Assembly: GCF_036492635.1 (NCBI RefSeq) | Contig: NZ_AP025305.1 | Coordinates: forward strand, 2,108,001-2,172,000 | DNA length: 64,000 nucleotides | Direction: 5' to 3' | Source: Aureibacter tunicatorum | GTDB taxonomy: Bacteria > Bacteroidota > Bacteroidia > Cytophagales > Cyclobacteriaceae | Part shown: piece after piece, positions 26,495-36,196 of the stretch | Layout: every line of letters starts with the position of its first letter | Position numbering within the stretch: the first letter of the stretch is position 1 | Program-made: the position numbers and the translations under genes | Notes under the pieces: model-generated | Databases searched by the model: none | What the model saw: the letters and a program-made list of their open reading frames with translations, nothing else | What the model was told of the DNA's origin: nothing

Positions 26495-27182
26495 CAATTC
26501 TTGATTGAAATTCATTCATAAAATCAGATAAAACAAATGGGTCAAGATTTGAGTGGTCGAACATTACCAATAGTGGTATGAATCGTTCATCATTAGTCTG
26601 ATACCTTTTGCCAAAATAAAAGTATGGTCTTCCAGAGTTTTTTGTTGGAGTATGAAGTTGAAAGCCTGTGAATTGCAAGTTAGGAAGATTTCCAATAAAG
26701 TGGGAATTAGCCCATACTAGTTCATCAAGAGGTTCGAATTCTCTCATATTGAATGATTTGTCTACCTTCGAACGATAATTGTTAGTGAATGCAGCGTAAT
26801 CTTCAATGCTGCCATTTTCGACAATAATTTCAGAGAATCTGGCATCTCCTCCAATCCCAATTGGGGAAAAAACTGGTAGATTATTAAAGATATACCATTC
26901 TCCATCTATATTTCTATATCTGAAATATGGATGGTTTTGTGTGGTTTTGATGATATGCCACATCAAGTAGCTAGTAAAAGATGCTCCTATGACTGTGTCG
27001 CATTCGTTTTTGTATGTATTATAAGCTTTAGTAATTTCAAGCTGAAGTGTTATTTGCAGGTTTGGTTCTCTAACGAATTCTTTTTTATGAAAAAATTGCA
27101 ATGACCACTTTTCATAGGAAGAAAGATCTTTTTCTTCGAGTTTGTGGCCATCGTATAATTTGAGAAATTTGCTAAGCTCCAT
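26478..27182 (-). CDS. chloramphenicol acetyltransferase-like acyltransferase
   Basis: A 234-residue protein of the CAT (type A) fold. The N-terminal half matches the family in order (LSSYEKWSLQFF, LQITLQLEITKAYNTYK, FRYRNIDGEWYIFN). The active-site loop reads FDHSNLDPFVLSDF, where the family has HHAVCDGFH. The catalytic histidine (H210) and the structural aspartate four residues later (D214) are kept, but the first histidine is D209 and the glycine is proline. It is likely an acyl-CoA-dependent acetyltransferase; chloramphenicol as substrate should not be assumed. It lies 45 nt after pflA and overlaps the DUF454 gene. Confidence 0.82.
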   Translation of the reverse strand: MELSKFLKLYDGHKLEEKDLSSYEKWSLQFFHKKEFVREPNLQITLQLEITKAYNTYKNECDTVIGASFTSYLMWHIIKTTQNHPYFRYRNIDGEWYIFNNLPVFSPIGIGGDARFSEIIVENGSIEDYAAFTNNYRSKVDKSFNMREFEPLDELVWANSHFIGNLPNLQFTGFQLHTPTKNSGRPYFYFGKRYQTNDERFIPLLVMFDHSNLDPFVLSDFMNEFQSRIDENKH

Positions 27183-27227
27183 GATTTGTGTGTTTGAAAA
27201 TTAAGAGTTTCGGTTAAACAAATCTAC

Positions 27228-27977
27228 TTAATTTACTTTTACTTCTTTGAAGTATTGAGAAAATATCTTTTTAGCTTTTTCAATCTCTTCTTTGCTAGGC
27301 GGAAGAGTTGATTCTAGCTCGTATTTTAAGCCAAGTTTTTCCCATTTATGAACACCAAGCTTGTGGTAAGGTTGTATTTCGATTTTTTCGATAGTTTTAT
27401 AATCTTTGAAATGCTGTCCTAGTTCATGTAGAAATTCTTCTTGGTCTGACCATCCGGGTACTAATACATACCTTAGCCACATTGGCTTTTGAGTTGATTC
27501 TCTATAATCCGCTAGTTTCAAAGTTGAAATATTGTCTAGTCCTGTGAGTTTTTTATGCCATTCATTATTGATATGCTTGATATCTAATAGAATCAAATCT
27601 GTTTCATTTAAAAGGCTTTTAACTTCATCATTGAGCAATCGACCATTTGAATCTAGGCATGTATGAATGTTTTCTGCATGCAATTTTTTGAAAAGTTCAG
27701 ACAGTACTTTCCTTTGGAGTAATGGCTCGCCTCCTGAAATTGTTACTCCACCTTCTTTTTTGAAATATGGCTTCATATTGACCGCCCGCTTGACGATTTC
27801 GTCCAAATCCATTAACTTTCCGCCTTTTAGGTCAAAAGTGTCTGGATTTTGACAGTATAGGCACCTGAATTCGCATCCTTGCACGAAAATCACAAGTCTT
27901 ATCCCTGGGCCATCGTGTGTGCCAAAAGATTCAATTGAATGTATTCTAAGCTGATTATTTATTGTGGTTGTGGACAT
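27228..27977 (-). CDS. pflA: pyruvate formate-lyase activating enzyme
   Basis: PflA is a radical SAM enzyme that creates the glycyl radical on PflB under anaerobic conditions. The 4Fe-4S cysteines are C35, C39 and C42 (GCEFRCLYCQN), preceded by SFGTHDGPGIR, which is specific for glycyl-radical activases. GGVTISGGEPLLQ is the SAM-contacting motif. The 249-residue length is standard for the short form without extra ferredoxin clusters. It lies downstream of pflB, separated by a terminator hairpin, which would lower its expression relative to pflB. Confidence 0.97.
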   Translation of the reverse strand: MSTTTINNQLRIHSIESFGTHDGPGIRLVIFVQGCEFRCLYCQNPDTFDLKGGKLMDLDEIVKRAVNMKPYFKKEGGVTISGGEPLLQRKVLSELFKKLHAENIHTCLDSNGRLLNDEVKSLLNETDLILLDIKHINNEWHKKLTGLDNISTLKLADYRESTQKPMWLRYVLVPGWSDQEEFLHELGQHFKDYKTIEKIEIQPYHKLGVHKWEKLGLKYELESTLPPSKEEIEKAKKIFSQYFKEVKVN

Positions 27978-28004
27978 ATGAAAATGGCTATTTTATACTA
28001 AACG

Positions 28005-28034
28005 AAAAAAGAGAGAATAAATCTCTCTTTTTTT
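28005..28034 (-). terminator. hairpin terminator between pflB and pflA
   Basis: GAGAGA (28011-28016) and TCTCTC (28022-28027), flanked by A6 and T7, form a bidirectional terminator-like hairpin with loop ATAAA. It lies after the pflB stop and 28 nt before the pflA start, so it probably reduces read-through into pflA. Confidence 0.75.
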
Positions 28035-28057
28035 GAATATTTATGTTTCAAGAATTT

Positions 28058-30295
28058 CTACATATTCTCGTGGAATGTTCTTGAAATTACTTCTAATTGA
28101 TGTGCTCTAGAAAGTCTTGTGAAGTTAACAGCATATCCAGATACTCTGATTGTCAACTGTGGATAGTTTTCTGGATGCTCGTAAGCGTCGATAAGAGTTT
28201 CTCTGTTAAGAACATTGACGTTCAAGTGATGAGCTCCTTTTTCAAAATAGCCGTCCATCATGTGAACTAAGTTCTCAACTTGTGTTTCTTTTTCAGAACC
28301 AAGAGATTTAGGAACTATTGAGAATGTGTTTGATATTCCGTCTTGAGCATCGTTGTAATCCAATTTGGCAACTGAGTTCAATGAAGCGATAGCGCCACAT
28401 TCGTCTCTTCCGTGCATAGGGTTTGCTCCAGGAGCAAATGGAACACCAGCAGCTCTTCCATCAGGAGTTGCGCCAGTTTTCTTACCATATACTACATTGG
28501 AAGTAATAGTCAGCAATGACAATGTTGGAGTAGCGTCCTTGTAAGTTTTGTGTTTTTTCAATTCATTGAAGAATTCTCTAGTAACTTCAATAGCAATGTT
28601 GTCTACCTTGTCGTCATCGTTACCATATTTAGGATAATCGCCTTCGATTTTGAAATCTACAGTTAACCCTTCTTGGTTTCTAACAGGAGTTACTTTTGCA
28701 TGCTTGATTGCAGACAGAGAATCGGCTACAATTGAAATACCTGCTGCTCCGTAAGCTACATCGATGCCGTAGTTGCTGTCAATGAAGGCCATTTGAGCTT
28801 TCTCATAGTAATACTTGTCATGCATGTAGTGGATGATATACATTGTTTTCGCATATACTCTTGCCACTTCTTGCATTGCTTTTTGGAATGACTCTTTTAC
28901 TTTCTCATAGTCAAGAACCTCGTCATTCATATCTTCAATCCCATCAATAAGCTTTACACCTGATAGCTCGTCTTTACCGCCGTTGATTGCTAATAATAGA
29001 GTTTTTGCCAAGTTAGTTCTAGCTCCAAAGTGTTGGATTCTTTTGCCAATTTCTTGGTATGACACGCAACATGCGATTCCATAATCGTCAGAACCTCTGT
29101 TAGGTCTCATCAAGTCATCATTTTCATATTGAACTGATGAAGTGTCCACTGAAACTTGAGAACAGAAATTTTTGAATCCTTCAGGTAGATCTTGCGACCA
29201 AAGAACTGTCAAGTTTGGCTCTGGCGCAGGTCCTAAGTTGTAAAGTGTTTGAAGGAAGCGGAATGAAGTTTTTGTAACTTTTGTTCTTCCATCGCTGAAT
29301 TGACCTCCGATAGATTCTGTAACCCAAGTTGGATCGCCACCGAATATTTCATCATAAGCTCCAGGTCTCAAGTGTCTAACAAATCGTAATTTCATCACGA
29401 ATTGGTCTATCATTTCTTGAGCATCAGATTCTGAAATCAAGCCGCTATTCAGGTCTTTCTCAATGTAGATATCTAAGAAAGATGAAACATTGCCAAGAGA
29501 CATAGCCGCTCCATCTTGCTCTTTTACAGCAGCAAGGTATGCCATGTAAGTCCATTGAACTGCTTCTCTTGCATTTTCAGCAGGTCTTGAAAGATCAAGG
29601 TCGTAGATTTTACCTAGCTCGATGATATCTTTTAGAGCAAGTACTTGCTTGGATATTTCTTCTCTCAATCTGATGTTTGCATCAGTAATATCTTCACCAA
29701 CATTACCGTGGTCAGCAACTTTTTGCTTGATCAAGTAATCAGCTCCATATAAAGCCAAGCGTCTATAGTCACCAATTATACGACCTCTAGCATAGTTGTC
29801 AGGAAGTCCTGTTAGAATTCCTTTTGATCTGTATGCTCTGATTTGAGCATCGTAAGCTGAGAATACTCCGTTGTTGTGGTCAGTTACGTAATTGTAAAAA
29901 ATGTTTTTTACCTCAGGGGATACTTCAAGACCTCTTTCTTTCACAGCGCCTTCTACCACTCTGACACCGCCATAAGGTTTCATTGCTCTTTTTAGCAATT
30001 CATCAGTTTGAAGACCGACTATAACTTCGTCTTCTTTGCTAATATAGCCCGCAGGGTGGCTTGTGATAGTTGAAACTCTTTCAGTGTCAATCGCTCTGCA
30101 TCCGTTGTTGTCTCTTTCCTCTTTTAAAGCCTTTGAGGCAATTTCCCAAAGTCTTGTGGTGCGTTCAGTAGGGCCACTTAAAAAAGAAGCATCACCTTCA
30201 TAAGGTGTTACATTTAGAGATACAAAATTTCGGACATTGATATTGTTTGTCCATTCGCCCTCTTTAAATTTGATTGTTTCAACTGTGTTATTCAT
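28058..30295 (-). CDS. pflB: formate C-acetyltransferase (pyruvate formate-lyase)
   Basis: PflB splits pyruvate and CoA into acetyl-CoA and formate using a glycyl radical, and works only without oxygen. The 745-residue length is typical. The catalytic cysteine pair is C409-C410 ([10 protein letters not shown]), and the radical glycine is G720 in RVSGYAVNF near the C terminus, as in true PFLs. [12 protein letters not shown] and [15 protein letters not shown]-type segments are also present. It is the middle gene of focA-pflB-pflA, 53 nt after focA. Its presence shows mixed-acid fermentation capacity. Confidence 0.98.
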   Translation of the reverse strand: MNNTVETIKFKEGEWTNNINVRNFVSLNVTPYEGDASFLSGPTERTTRLWEIASKALKEERDNNGCRAIDTERVSTITSHPAGYISKEDEVIVGLQTDELLKRAMKPYGGVRVVEGAVKERGLEVSPEVKNIFYNYVTDHNNGVFSAYDAQIRAYRSKGILTGLPDNYARGRIIGDYRRLALYGADYLIKQKVADHGNVGEDITDANIRLREEISKQVLALKDIIELGKIYDLDLSRPAENAREAVQWTYMAYLAAVKEQDGAAMSLGNVSSFLDIYIEKDLNSGLISESDAQEMIDQFVMKLRFVRHLRPGAYDEIFGGDPTWVTESIGGQFSDGRTKVTKTSFRFLQTLYNLGPAPEPNLTVLWSQDLPEGFKNFCSQVSVDTSSVQYENDDLMRPNRGSDDYGIACCVSYQEIGKRIQHFGARTNLAKTLLLAINGGKDELSGVKLIDGIEDMNDEVLDYEKVKESFQKAMQEVARVYAKTMYIIHYMHDKYYYEKAQMAFIDSNYGIDVAYGAAGISIVADSLSAIKHAKVTPVRNQEGLTVDFKIEGDYPKYGNDDDKVDNIAIEVTREFFNELKKHKTYKDATPTLSLLTITSNVVYGKKTGATPDGRAAGVPFAPGANPMHGRDECGAIASLNSVAKLDYNDAQDGISNTFSIVPKSLGSEKETQVENLVHMMDGYFEKGAHHLNVNVLNRETLIDAYEHPENYPQLTIRVSGYAVNFTRLSRAHQLEVISRTFHENM

Positions 30296-30348
30296 AATTA
30301 TACTTAATTATAAAATGTGTCTATTTTGACTTTCTGAAAGTAACTTGT

Positions 30349-31134
30349 CTACTTATCATTAACGTATATATACGTGTATATTGTGCCGACAAACAATGCT
30401 CCACCCACAATATTTCCTAAAGTGGCAGGGATTAAATTTTTCACGATAAATGTTGTCCAGCTAATATCGGCGCCTAATGTCATCGCATTAGGTATAAAGA
30501 ACATGTTTGCGATACTATGCTCAAAACCAAATGTGACAAATGTCATGACTGGGAACCAAATAGCTAGTACTTTGCCAGTTACGTCTTTGGCTGCAATAGC
30601 CGACCAAGCAGCTAGGCATACTAGCCAATTCGCTCCGACACCTTTCCAAAATGTCTTAAAGAATGGGTTGCTCGTTTTAGCTATCGCAATGTCTATTGAC
30701 GCTGTTGAAAATGGTTCGGGTTTTAATATCCCAGTGAGATAGGTAATGAAGTAGACGACAAATAAAGCACCTATAAAATTACCGAAATAAGATAATGTCC
30801 ATACCTTTAAAAGCTTGGAAGGCTTCATTTCTTTTTTTAGTACTGGAATTGTCATGATTGCGCAATCACTAGTGAATAAGTCTGCGCCAGCGATGATTAC
30901 TAATATCAGGCCAACTGGAAAGACAGCACCAAACATGAATTTTTGCAAGCCGGGATTTGCAGCTGCGATTTCAGGTGAACCGCCACCAACGATGATAGCT
31001 AATATACTTCCAAATGCGACAAAAGCTCCTCCAAGAAAACTTAGTAGTAAAAATTTGTCAATGGAGTAAGCACTTTTTTGAAAGGCTGTGTCTTTTGCTT
31101 GATAGGCAATTTCTTTCGGAGTGAAAATTCCCAT
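30349..31134 (-). CDS. focA: formate/nitrite channel
   Basis: FocA is a pentameric inner-membrane channel that exports or re-imports formate. The 261-residue protein has six hydrophobic spans. GADLFTSDCAIMT and GNFIGALFV in the first half, and FGFEHSIANMFFIPNAM in the second, match the family, including the gating histidine in GFEHSIAN. It heads the focA-pflB-pflA cluster. A 22-bp palindrome centred about 86 bp upstream of the ATG has the geometry of a CRP/FNR-type site and may provide anaerobic control. Confidence 0.97.
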   Translation of the reverse strand: MGIFTPKEIAYQAKDTAFQKSAYSIDKFLLLSFLGGAFVAFGSILAIIVGGGSPEIAAANPGLQKFMFGAVFPVGLILVIIAGADLFTSDCAIMTIPVLKKEMKPSKLLKVWTLSYFGNFIGALFVVYFITYLTGILKPEPFSTASIDIAIAKTSNPFFKTFWKGVGANWLVCLAAWSAIAAKDVTGKVLAIWFPVMTFVTFGFEHSIANMFFIPNAMTLGADISWTTFIVKNLIPATLGNIVGGALFVGTIYTYIYVNDK

Positions 31135-31209
31135 GTGAATGCTTTATTTAAATCCTTTTGCTAAACGCGATGCAAAGAAAACGGATAGATAAAGCAAAAA
31201 TTGCAACAG

Positions 31210-31231
31210 ATGTCATGCGAAAACATGATAT
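31210..31231 (-). promoter_or_regulatory. CRP/FNR-like palindrome upstream of focA
   Basis: ATGTCATG (31210-31217), six spacer bases and CATGATAT (31224-31231) form a near-perfect inverted repeat (7 of 8 positions per arm). An 8-6-8 arrangement of 22 bp is the footprint geometry of CRP/FNR-family dimers. Position upstream of an anaerobic operon fits, but the binding protein is unknown. Confidence 0.5.
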
Positions 31232-31273
31232 ATGTTAGTAAAATAAAACGTGTTTTGTTGGGTGTTTGAAAAG

Positions 31274-33379
31274 TTATATTGCTGCCTCGCTTGTGTATGC
31301 TTCTGTTACATCAGATTGTCTAAAAGGGTGGATTGGAAGTGTGATAATAAAGGTTGTGCCAATGTTTGGTGTGCTTGATACAGTAATGTCACCTTTGAGC
31401 TTTTTGATCAAAGCGTAAGTTATGGATAATCCTAATCCTGTGGAGTTTTCACCCGCTGTAGGTTTAGAATTTATTTTCGGGAACTTTTTGAATAGTTGCT
31501 TTTGGTCTTCTTCTAATATTCCGATACCTTGATCTTTAATAATCAAGGTATAGAATTCATCAGATGTCCTTTGTGCAGAAATATGGATTTTTTTATCAGG
31601 AAATGAAAACTTGATCGCATTTGAGATAAGGTTGTCCAGAATTCTATTCAAGAACATGGGATCTGTGAATACTTCCAATGGTTGATTCTCAGGAGTGAAA
31701 ATGATCTCAATATTTTTCTTAGCCGCTAAACTGATAAACGTTCGTATGTTGTTGTTAAGAAAAAGGTTGATTTCAATTTTCTTTACATTAAGGTTTGTTT
31801 CATGGTTCTCAATATAATCTGAAAAAAGCAAATCTCTGATGAGCATGTCTCCATTGGATATAACCTCTTCAATGATATCGATATACCCTTGTTGTTCTTT
31901 GTTTAGCTCGCCATATAGATTTATTAGTTGGCTTAAGTTTTTTACTTTATTTAGAGGAGATCTCAAGTCATGAGCAACAATTGAAATTAAACGATCTTTT
32001 TCTGCGACTTTGTTTTCCAGGTTTTTAACTTCTTTTCTTAATGCGGAAGTTTCTGTGCTAAGTTTTTTATTAAGAGAGTCAGCATCTTTAAGTTTAAAGT
32101 TTTGCTTTTTGGTTATGTGCTTAGACTTTCTTTTGCTGAATATCAAGTAAATAATAATAGCTGTGATAATTGAAAAAAAGATAATAAGATAAGCCAACAA
32201 CTTTTTAAGAAATACAACTTTTGTATGTTGGTTGGATAAGTTTTTTTGAAGGGTGTCGATTTCTACGTTCTGAATAATGCTTTTATAATCAGTAATGTCA
32301 AGAGAGTCTGATGGGGAAATTATTTCAGCTTTACTAATGGCTAGTTGTTCATTATTGAAAAGAATATGTCTATTGAGTTGCTGATAGGCTTGATGGTATC
32401 GTCTTCTTTTTTCACTGATTTTTGAGGCGTGTTCAAAAGCTTTAGCAAGTTGTCCCTTGTTTTTATTTTGTTTTGCAATTTCAATAGAGAAATCTGAAAA
32501 TTTAACCGCTTTGAAAATATGATTTAATCCGAGATGAGACTTTGATAAGTATAATAAAGCTTTGAATTCTTGATCCGTATTAATATCTGCCACGCCAGTA
32601 TCAAAGGCTAAGGTCAGTTGTTGAATTGACTTTTCGTATTCTTCTAAATAATATAATGATTTCCCTATGCCGATTCTATTCTCTATGATCATGTCATGAG
32701 GGGGTTTAAGCTGGCTTAACGCGTTAGTGAAGTTTGATAAAGCCTTGTCATATTCTTGAAGATCAAAGTGAGCTATTGCTAATTTATGGTAAATGCTTGC
32801 TAGCTCAGTTAAATCGGAATTAGACTTTAAAAAGGGTAAACATTTTTCATAATTACTGATGCTTTCTTGGTACTTGCCTAGACAATGGTATGCAGAACCC
32901 AATTGCTTATAAGCTTCAAGTTTTAAATTTGAATAAAAATTGTCTTTAGCGATTTGCAAAGCTCTTTTTGTGCACGAAATAGTAAGTTCTTTTCTGTTTG
33001 TAGCAAGTCCTAGACTTCCCAAAGTAAGCAATGACTCTGCATGCAGAAACTTTAAACGGTCATCATTAATTGATATAGAAAGGCTTCTCTTAAGATTGTG
33101 GTGAGCCTCTTTGTACTGTTTATTCTCTAAATAGATTTTACCTAGCCTGTTCAGGCTTTCACAGATTATGGCTTTGTTGTTCAGGCTTTTCGCATTTTCT
33201 AGTTTCTTCCTGATTTGTGTGATTTCATTGACTGTGTGTGAGTTTTCAAGAGGTGGGTTTTCTGTAGAATATTTTTCATAGCTGGTTTCATCACCTGATT
33301 TCTTGCTGTTGAAACCATTGGCGAAAACCAATTGAGTGGTGCTTAATACTATAAAAATGATATTCCGTAAAATTTGCAT
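31274..33379 (-). CDS. TPR-containing membrane sensor histidine kinase
   Basis: A 701-residue kinase with a signal peptide (residues 1-20), an extracytoplasmic array of TPR repeats (about 65-340, for example KQLGSAYHCLGKYQESISNY), one membrane span (about 391-415), a coiled coil, HisKA with H470 in VAHDLRSPLN, and HATPase_c (NLISNAIKFS, DQGIGI, GTGLGL-like STGLGLSI). This TPR-TM-kinase layout is common in Bacteroidota. No response regulator gene is adjacent, so its partner is unknown. The 3' end is followed by 139 bp containing the focA upstream region. Confidence 0.93.
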   Translation of the reverse strand: MQILRNIIFIVLSTTQLVFANGFNSKKSGDETSYEKYSTENPPLENSHTVNEITQIRKKLENAKSLNNKAIICESLNRLGKIYLENKQYKEAHHNLKRSLSISINDDRLKFLHAESLLTLGSLGLATNRKELTISCTKRALQIAKDNFYSNLKLEAYKQLGSAYHCLGKYQESISNYEKCLPFLKSNSDLTELASIYHKLAIAHFDLQEYDKALSNFTNALSQLKPPHDMIIENRIGIGKSLYYLEEYEKSIQQLTLAFDTGVADINTDQEFKALLYLSKSHLGLNHIFKAVKFSDFSIEIAKQNKNKGQLAKAFEHASKISEKRRRYHQAYQQLNRHILFNNEQLAISKAEIISPSDSLDITDYKSIIQNVEIDTLQKNLSNQHTKVVFLKKLLAYLIIFFSIITAIIIYLIFSKRKSKHITKKQNFKLKDADSLNKKLSTETSALRKEVKNLENKVAEKDRLISIVAHDLRSPLNKVKNLSQLINLYGELNKEQQGYIDIIEEVISNGDMLIRDLLFSDYIENHETNLNVKKIEINLFLNNNIRTFISLAAKKNIEIIFTPENQPLEVFTDPMFLNRILDNLISNAIKFSFPDKKIHISAQRTSDEFYTLIIKDQGIGILEEDQKQLFKKFPKINSKPTAGENSTGLGLSITYALIKKLKGDITVSSTPNIGTTFIITLPIHPFRQSDVTEAYTSEAAI

Positions 33380-33737
33380 TTGAGTATTCGCTATTGCAAA
33401 AGAAGTATATATTATTCTTCTTGAAAGTCGTATTTAAGTACAAGTTCTAAAAAATTTATATAAAAACAAGTAATAGATGAATAATATTGGTTTTTGAAGA
33501 CTTTCTTTTTTGTTGAGCTAATATTATGTTGTTCATCAAACGTAAAAATCTTGATGGTATAATGTTTGACTTAAATAATCTTTTTTTGTACTTTAATTCA
33601 ATGTGTTGAAAGGGCTTGTCAATTTCAATTGGTTTTCTAAAGTCATTCAAATTGGATTGGTAATTGAAGGGGAGACAATGAGGTGAAGCTGCTTGCTTTT
33701 TCGAACAATTTATTCTAAAACGAGTTAATACATTACT
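33380..33737 (+). other. 358-bp intergenic region without a gene
   Basis: This divergent region between the TPR kinase and the secreted protein is very AT-rich. I see no open frame longer than about 30 codons with a convincing start, no strong hairpin with a T tract, and no exact -33/-7 promoter pair for either gene. Confidence 0.5.
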
Positions 33738-34376
33738 ATGAAAAATTTGATTACAAAATTATTTGCAGTCGCCATATTTGTTGGAGCATCTGTTGTTAGT
33801 GTGCTTGGCCAAGGTATAGCGAATCATCCGTTTGACAGAGATGTTTTCGAAGGATACATTATAACATCTACAAGCGACACAATTTCTGGAGCTTTAGACT
33901 TAAGTCAACTTCCAGAATATGTTGTTGTATGGAATGGTGATGCACAGGGAAATAGAGTTAAATATAGATCCGCTGAAATAGTTAGAGCCAAAATTGAGAA
34001 TAAGATTTTCACAAGAGTATATGACAAAAATAATGGGGAATTTGGATCTCCAATGAGTAAGATGATGGAAGTGGTAGTTGAAGGTCCAGTAAGTGTGTAT
34101 AAGAATTATCAAATGGATTACGATCCAACAAGAAATTTACAGTCTTGGGTAGTAACTACAGTTGTTCAAAAGGAAGGCGAGCCTCCATTTACAGCACAAG
34201 GAGAACTCTTTACTGCATTTAAGAAAAAAATGAGCGAATCAGTAAAAGATAATCAGAACATTGCTCAAAAAGTAATGGCTAAGGAAGAAGGATATAAAAA
34301 GAAAGATGTTGACCTAATTGCTAAGGAATATAATGAATGGCATACCAATCAAGCTAAAGCAGAATTAACGTATTAA
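33738..34376 (+). CDS. secreted hypothetical protein
   Basis: A 212-residue exported protein with a clear signal peptide (residues 1-24, ending VLG before Q25). The mature part begins with a strand pattern (VFEGYIITSTSDTISGAL) seen in many uncharacterised Bacteroidota periplasmic proteins, followed by NRVKYRSAEIVRAKI and a lysine-rich helical C terminus (about 165-212). I cannot name a family with certainty. No lipoprotein cysteine and no type IX sorting tail are present, so it is probably periplasmic. It is a single-gene unit with its own terminator. Confidence 0.78.
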   Translation: MKNLITKLFAVAIFVGASVVSVLGQGIANHPFDRDVFEGYIITSTSDTISGALDLSQLPEYVVVWNGDAQGNRVKYRSAEIVRAKIENKIFTRVYDKNNGEFGSPMSKMMEVVVEGPVSVYKNYQMDYDPTRNLQSWVVTTVVQKEGEPPFTAQGELFTAFKKKMSESVKDNQNIAQKVMAKEEGYKKKDVDLIAKEYNEWHTNQAKAELTY

Positions 34377-34390
34377 TTATACAATAAAGT

Positions 34391-34420
34391 AAAGGCCCTT
34401 ATATTGAAAGGGTCTTTTTT
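34391..34420 (+). terminator. intrinsic terminator of the secreted-protein gene
   Basis: AAAGGCCCTT (34391-34400) and AAGGGTCTTT (34408-34417), with one G-U pair and loop ATATTGA, precede a T run. Confidence 0.8.
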
Positions 34421-34594
34421 ATACTTAATCATTTAATTTAACATAATGTTTTTTTAGATGGGTTGGATAAATATAAATAATACAAAAAGCTCGCTTCAGG
34501 TTTTTTGAAAAAATTATTATTTTAAATTAAAATCCATTAATTTTTGGAAGAGGAAAGGTAGAGGTGATTGGGAATTGCTCAAATCATTCAAAAT

Positions 34595-36019
34595 ATGCTT
34601 TCAGAAGACAATATTATTTTAAAAACAGATTCGTATAAGACTACGCATTGGAAACAGTATCCTCCTAAAACAGAGTTTGTTTATTCCTATTTGGAAAGTA
34701 GAGGAGGTAAGTTCCCTAAAACTTTATTTTTTGGGCTTCAATACATCTTGAAAAAACATTTTTTGGGACAACAAGTAACAAAGGCGAAAATTGATGAGGC
34801 GCAAGAGTTCTGGAATAACCATTTTGGCTTTGATGCATTTAATCGAGCTGGCTGGGAGTATATATTGAATAAACATGACGGAGTGTTGCCAATTAGAGTT
34901 AAAGCCGTTGCCGAAGGAACTAGCGTTCCCATAGAAAATGTGCTATTAACTATTGAAAATACGGACCCCAATTTATATTGGTTGACGAATTATTTGGAAA
35001 CATTATTAGTACAGGTTTGGTATCCGACAACTATTGCAACAAATAGTTTTGAGTGCAAGTCTTTAATAAAAAGATATCTTGAAAGCACTTCTGAATTTCC
35101 AGAGGAAGTTTTGCCTACTAGGTTGCATGATTTTGGATTCAGGGGCGTAAGTTGTTTTGAACAGTCAGCTTTAGGATCAGCTGCTCATTTGGTTAATTTC
35201 TCAGGAACAGATACCCCAACAGGAATTATCCTAGCTCAAAATTATTATGCCGCAGATATGTGTGGCCATTCGATTCCAGCTAGTGAACACTCATCGATTA
35301 CTACTTGGGGAAAGGAACATGAAAAAGACGCGTATAGAAATATTTTAACACAATTTCCACAAGGATTAGTCGCATGTGTATCTGATAGTTATGATGTATA
35401 TCATGCTGTCGAAAAGTTTTGGGGGGAAGATTTGAAAAGCGAAATATTAAGCAGAAACGGAGTGCTTGTTATAAGACCGGATAGCGGCGACCCTGTTGAG
35501 GTCAATTCAAGAATTTTTGAATTGTTATGGGATAAGTTTGGAGGTCGTTATAACCAGAAAGGATATAGGGTATTGGATAATCATGTGAGAGTTATACAAG
35601 GTGATGGAGTTGATATCAATACTATTGAAAAAGTGTTGTTGATGATGAAAAACAGAGGTTTTTCTGCTGAAAATATTGCTTTTGGAAGTGGAGGGGGGTT
35701 ATTGCAGAAATTTGATAGAGATACTCAAAAGTTTGCAATGAAATGCAGTTTTGCTCAGATTAATGGAGAGGGGACTAATGTTTTTAAAGACCCAATTACC
35801 AGCAAGGCAAAAAGATCAAAAAGAGGTAGATTGAAACTGCATCCCGAAAATAGCCATTTTCGAACAATTAGCTCTGCGGAGATGTCTCCCCAAATGTATC
35901 ATTCTTATTGTGATAAATTGGAAGTTGTATTTGAGAATGGTGAACTATTGGTCGATTCAAGGTTTGATGAAATAAAAGAGAGAGCAAATAAATATTTATC
36001 GGTATCCACTTATGCTTAA
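34595..36019 (+). CDS. nicotinamide phosphoribosyltransferase (NAMPT/NadV type)
   Basis: This enzyme joins nicotinamide and PRPP to give NMN, the first step of a two-step NAD salvage route. The protein matches the NAMPT family over its whole length: NIILKTDSYKTTHWKQYPP at the N terminus, YLESRGGKFPKTLFFGLQY, HDFGFRGVS near residue 185, SEHSSITTWGKEHEKDAY, VSDSYDVYHAV and RPDSGDPVE. The ATG at 34595 gives 474 residues and matches the usual start; the frame opens nine codons earlier at a TTG. Monocistronic. The next NAD-salvage step is not encoded nearby. Confidence 0.95.
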   Translation: MLSEDNIILKTDSYKTTHWKQYPPKTEFVYSYLESRGGKFPKTLFFGLQYILKKHFLGQQVTKAKIDEAQEFWNNHFGFDAFNRAGWEYILNKHDGVLPIRVKAVAEGTSVPIENVLLTIENTDPNLYWLTNYLETLLVQVWYPTTIATNSFECKSLIKRYLESTSEFPEEVLPTRLHDFGFRGVSCFEQSALGSAAHLVNFSGTDTPTGIILAQNYYAADMCGHSIPASEHSSITTWGKEHEKDAYRNILTQFPQGLVACVSDSYDVYHAVEKFWGEDLKSEILSRNGVLVIRPDSGDPVEVNSRIFELLWDKFGGRYNQKGYRVLDNHVRVIQGDGVDINTIEKVLLMMKNRGFSAENIAFGSGGGLLQKFDRDTQKFAMKCSFAQINGEGTNVFKDPITSKAKRSKRGRLKLHPENSHFRTISSAEMSPQMYHSYCDKLEVVFENGELLVDSRFDEIKERANKYLSVSTYA

Positions 36020-36147
36020 AATGCTGAAATTATCTGTTGAGAGGAAGTGTTAGGGCTTGGTTTGCTCCTTTTTATAAGTGGCGGATGTGAATGGATATTG
36101 ATAATATTAGATTTTAAAACTGAAAAAATTATATTTACTCCAAATTC

Positions 36148-36178
36148 TTGTTAAATATTCTCAAATCATTTACATTCG
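36148..36178 (+). promoter_or_regulatory. probable promoter of sucC
   Basis: TTG (36148-36150), a 20-nt spacer and TACATTCG (36171-36178) fit the -33/-7 pattern with one mismatch in the -7 element. The ATG of sucC follows 18 nt later. Confidence 0.5.
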
Positions 36179-36196
36179 TCAAAAAAATCCGAAACA

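Noticed and set aside
30374-30742. 122-codon plus-strand frame inside focA
   Set aside because: Antisense shadow of a well-supported membrane protein gene.
31274-33379. Regarding the TPR kinase as part of the focA-pfl operon
   Set aside because: It is on the same strand but 139 bp upstream of focA with the CRP/FNR-like palindrome between them, so independent transcription is more likely.
33456-33650. 64-codon minus-strand frame in the 358-bp intergenic region
   Set aside because: Low-complexity lysine/isoleucine-rich translation typical of AT-rich non-coding DNA, with no promoter or terminator.
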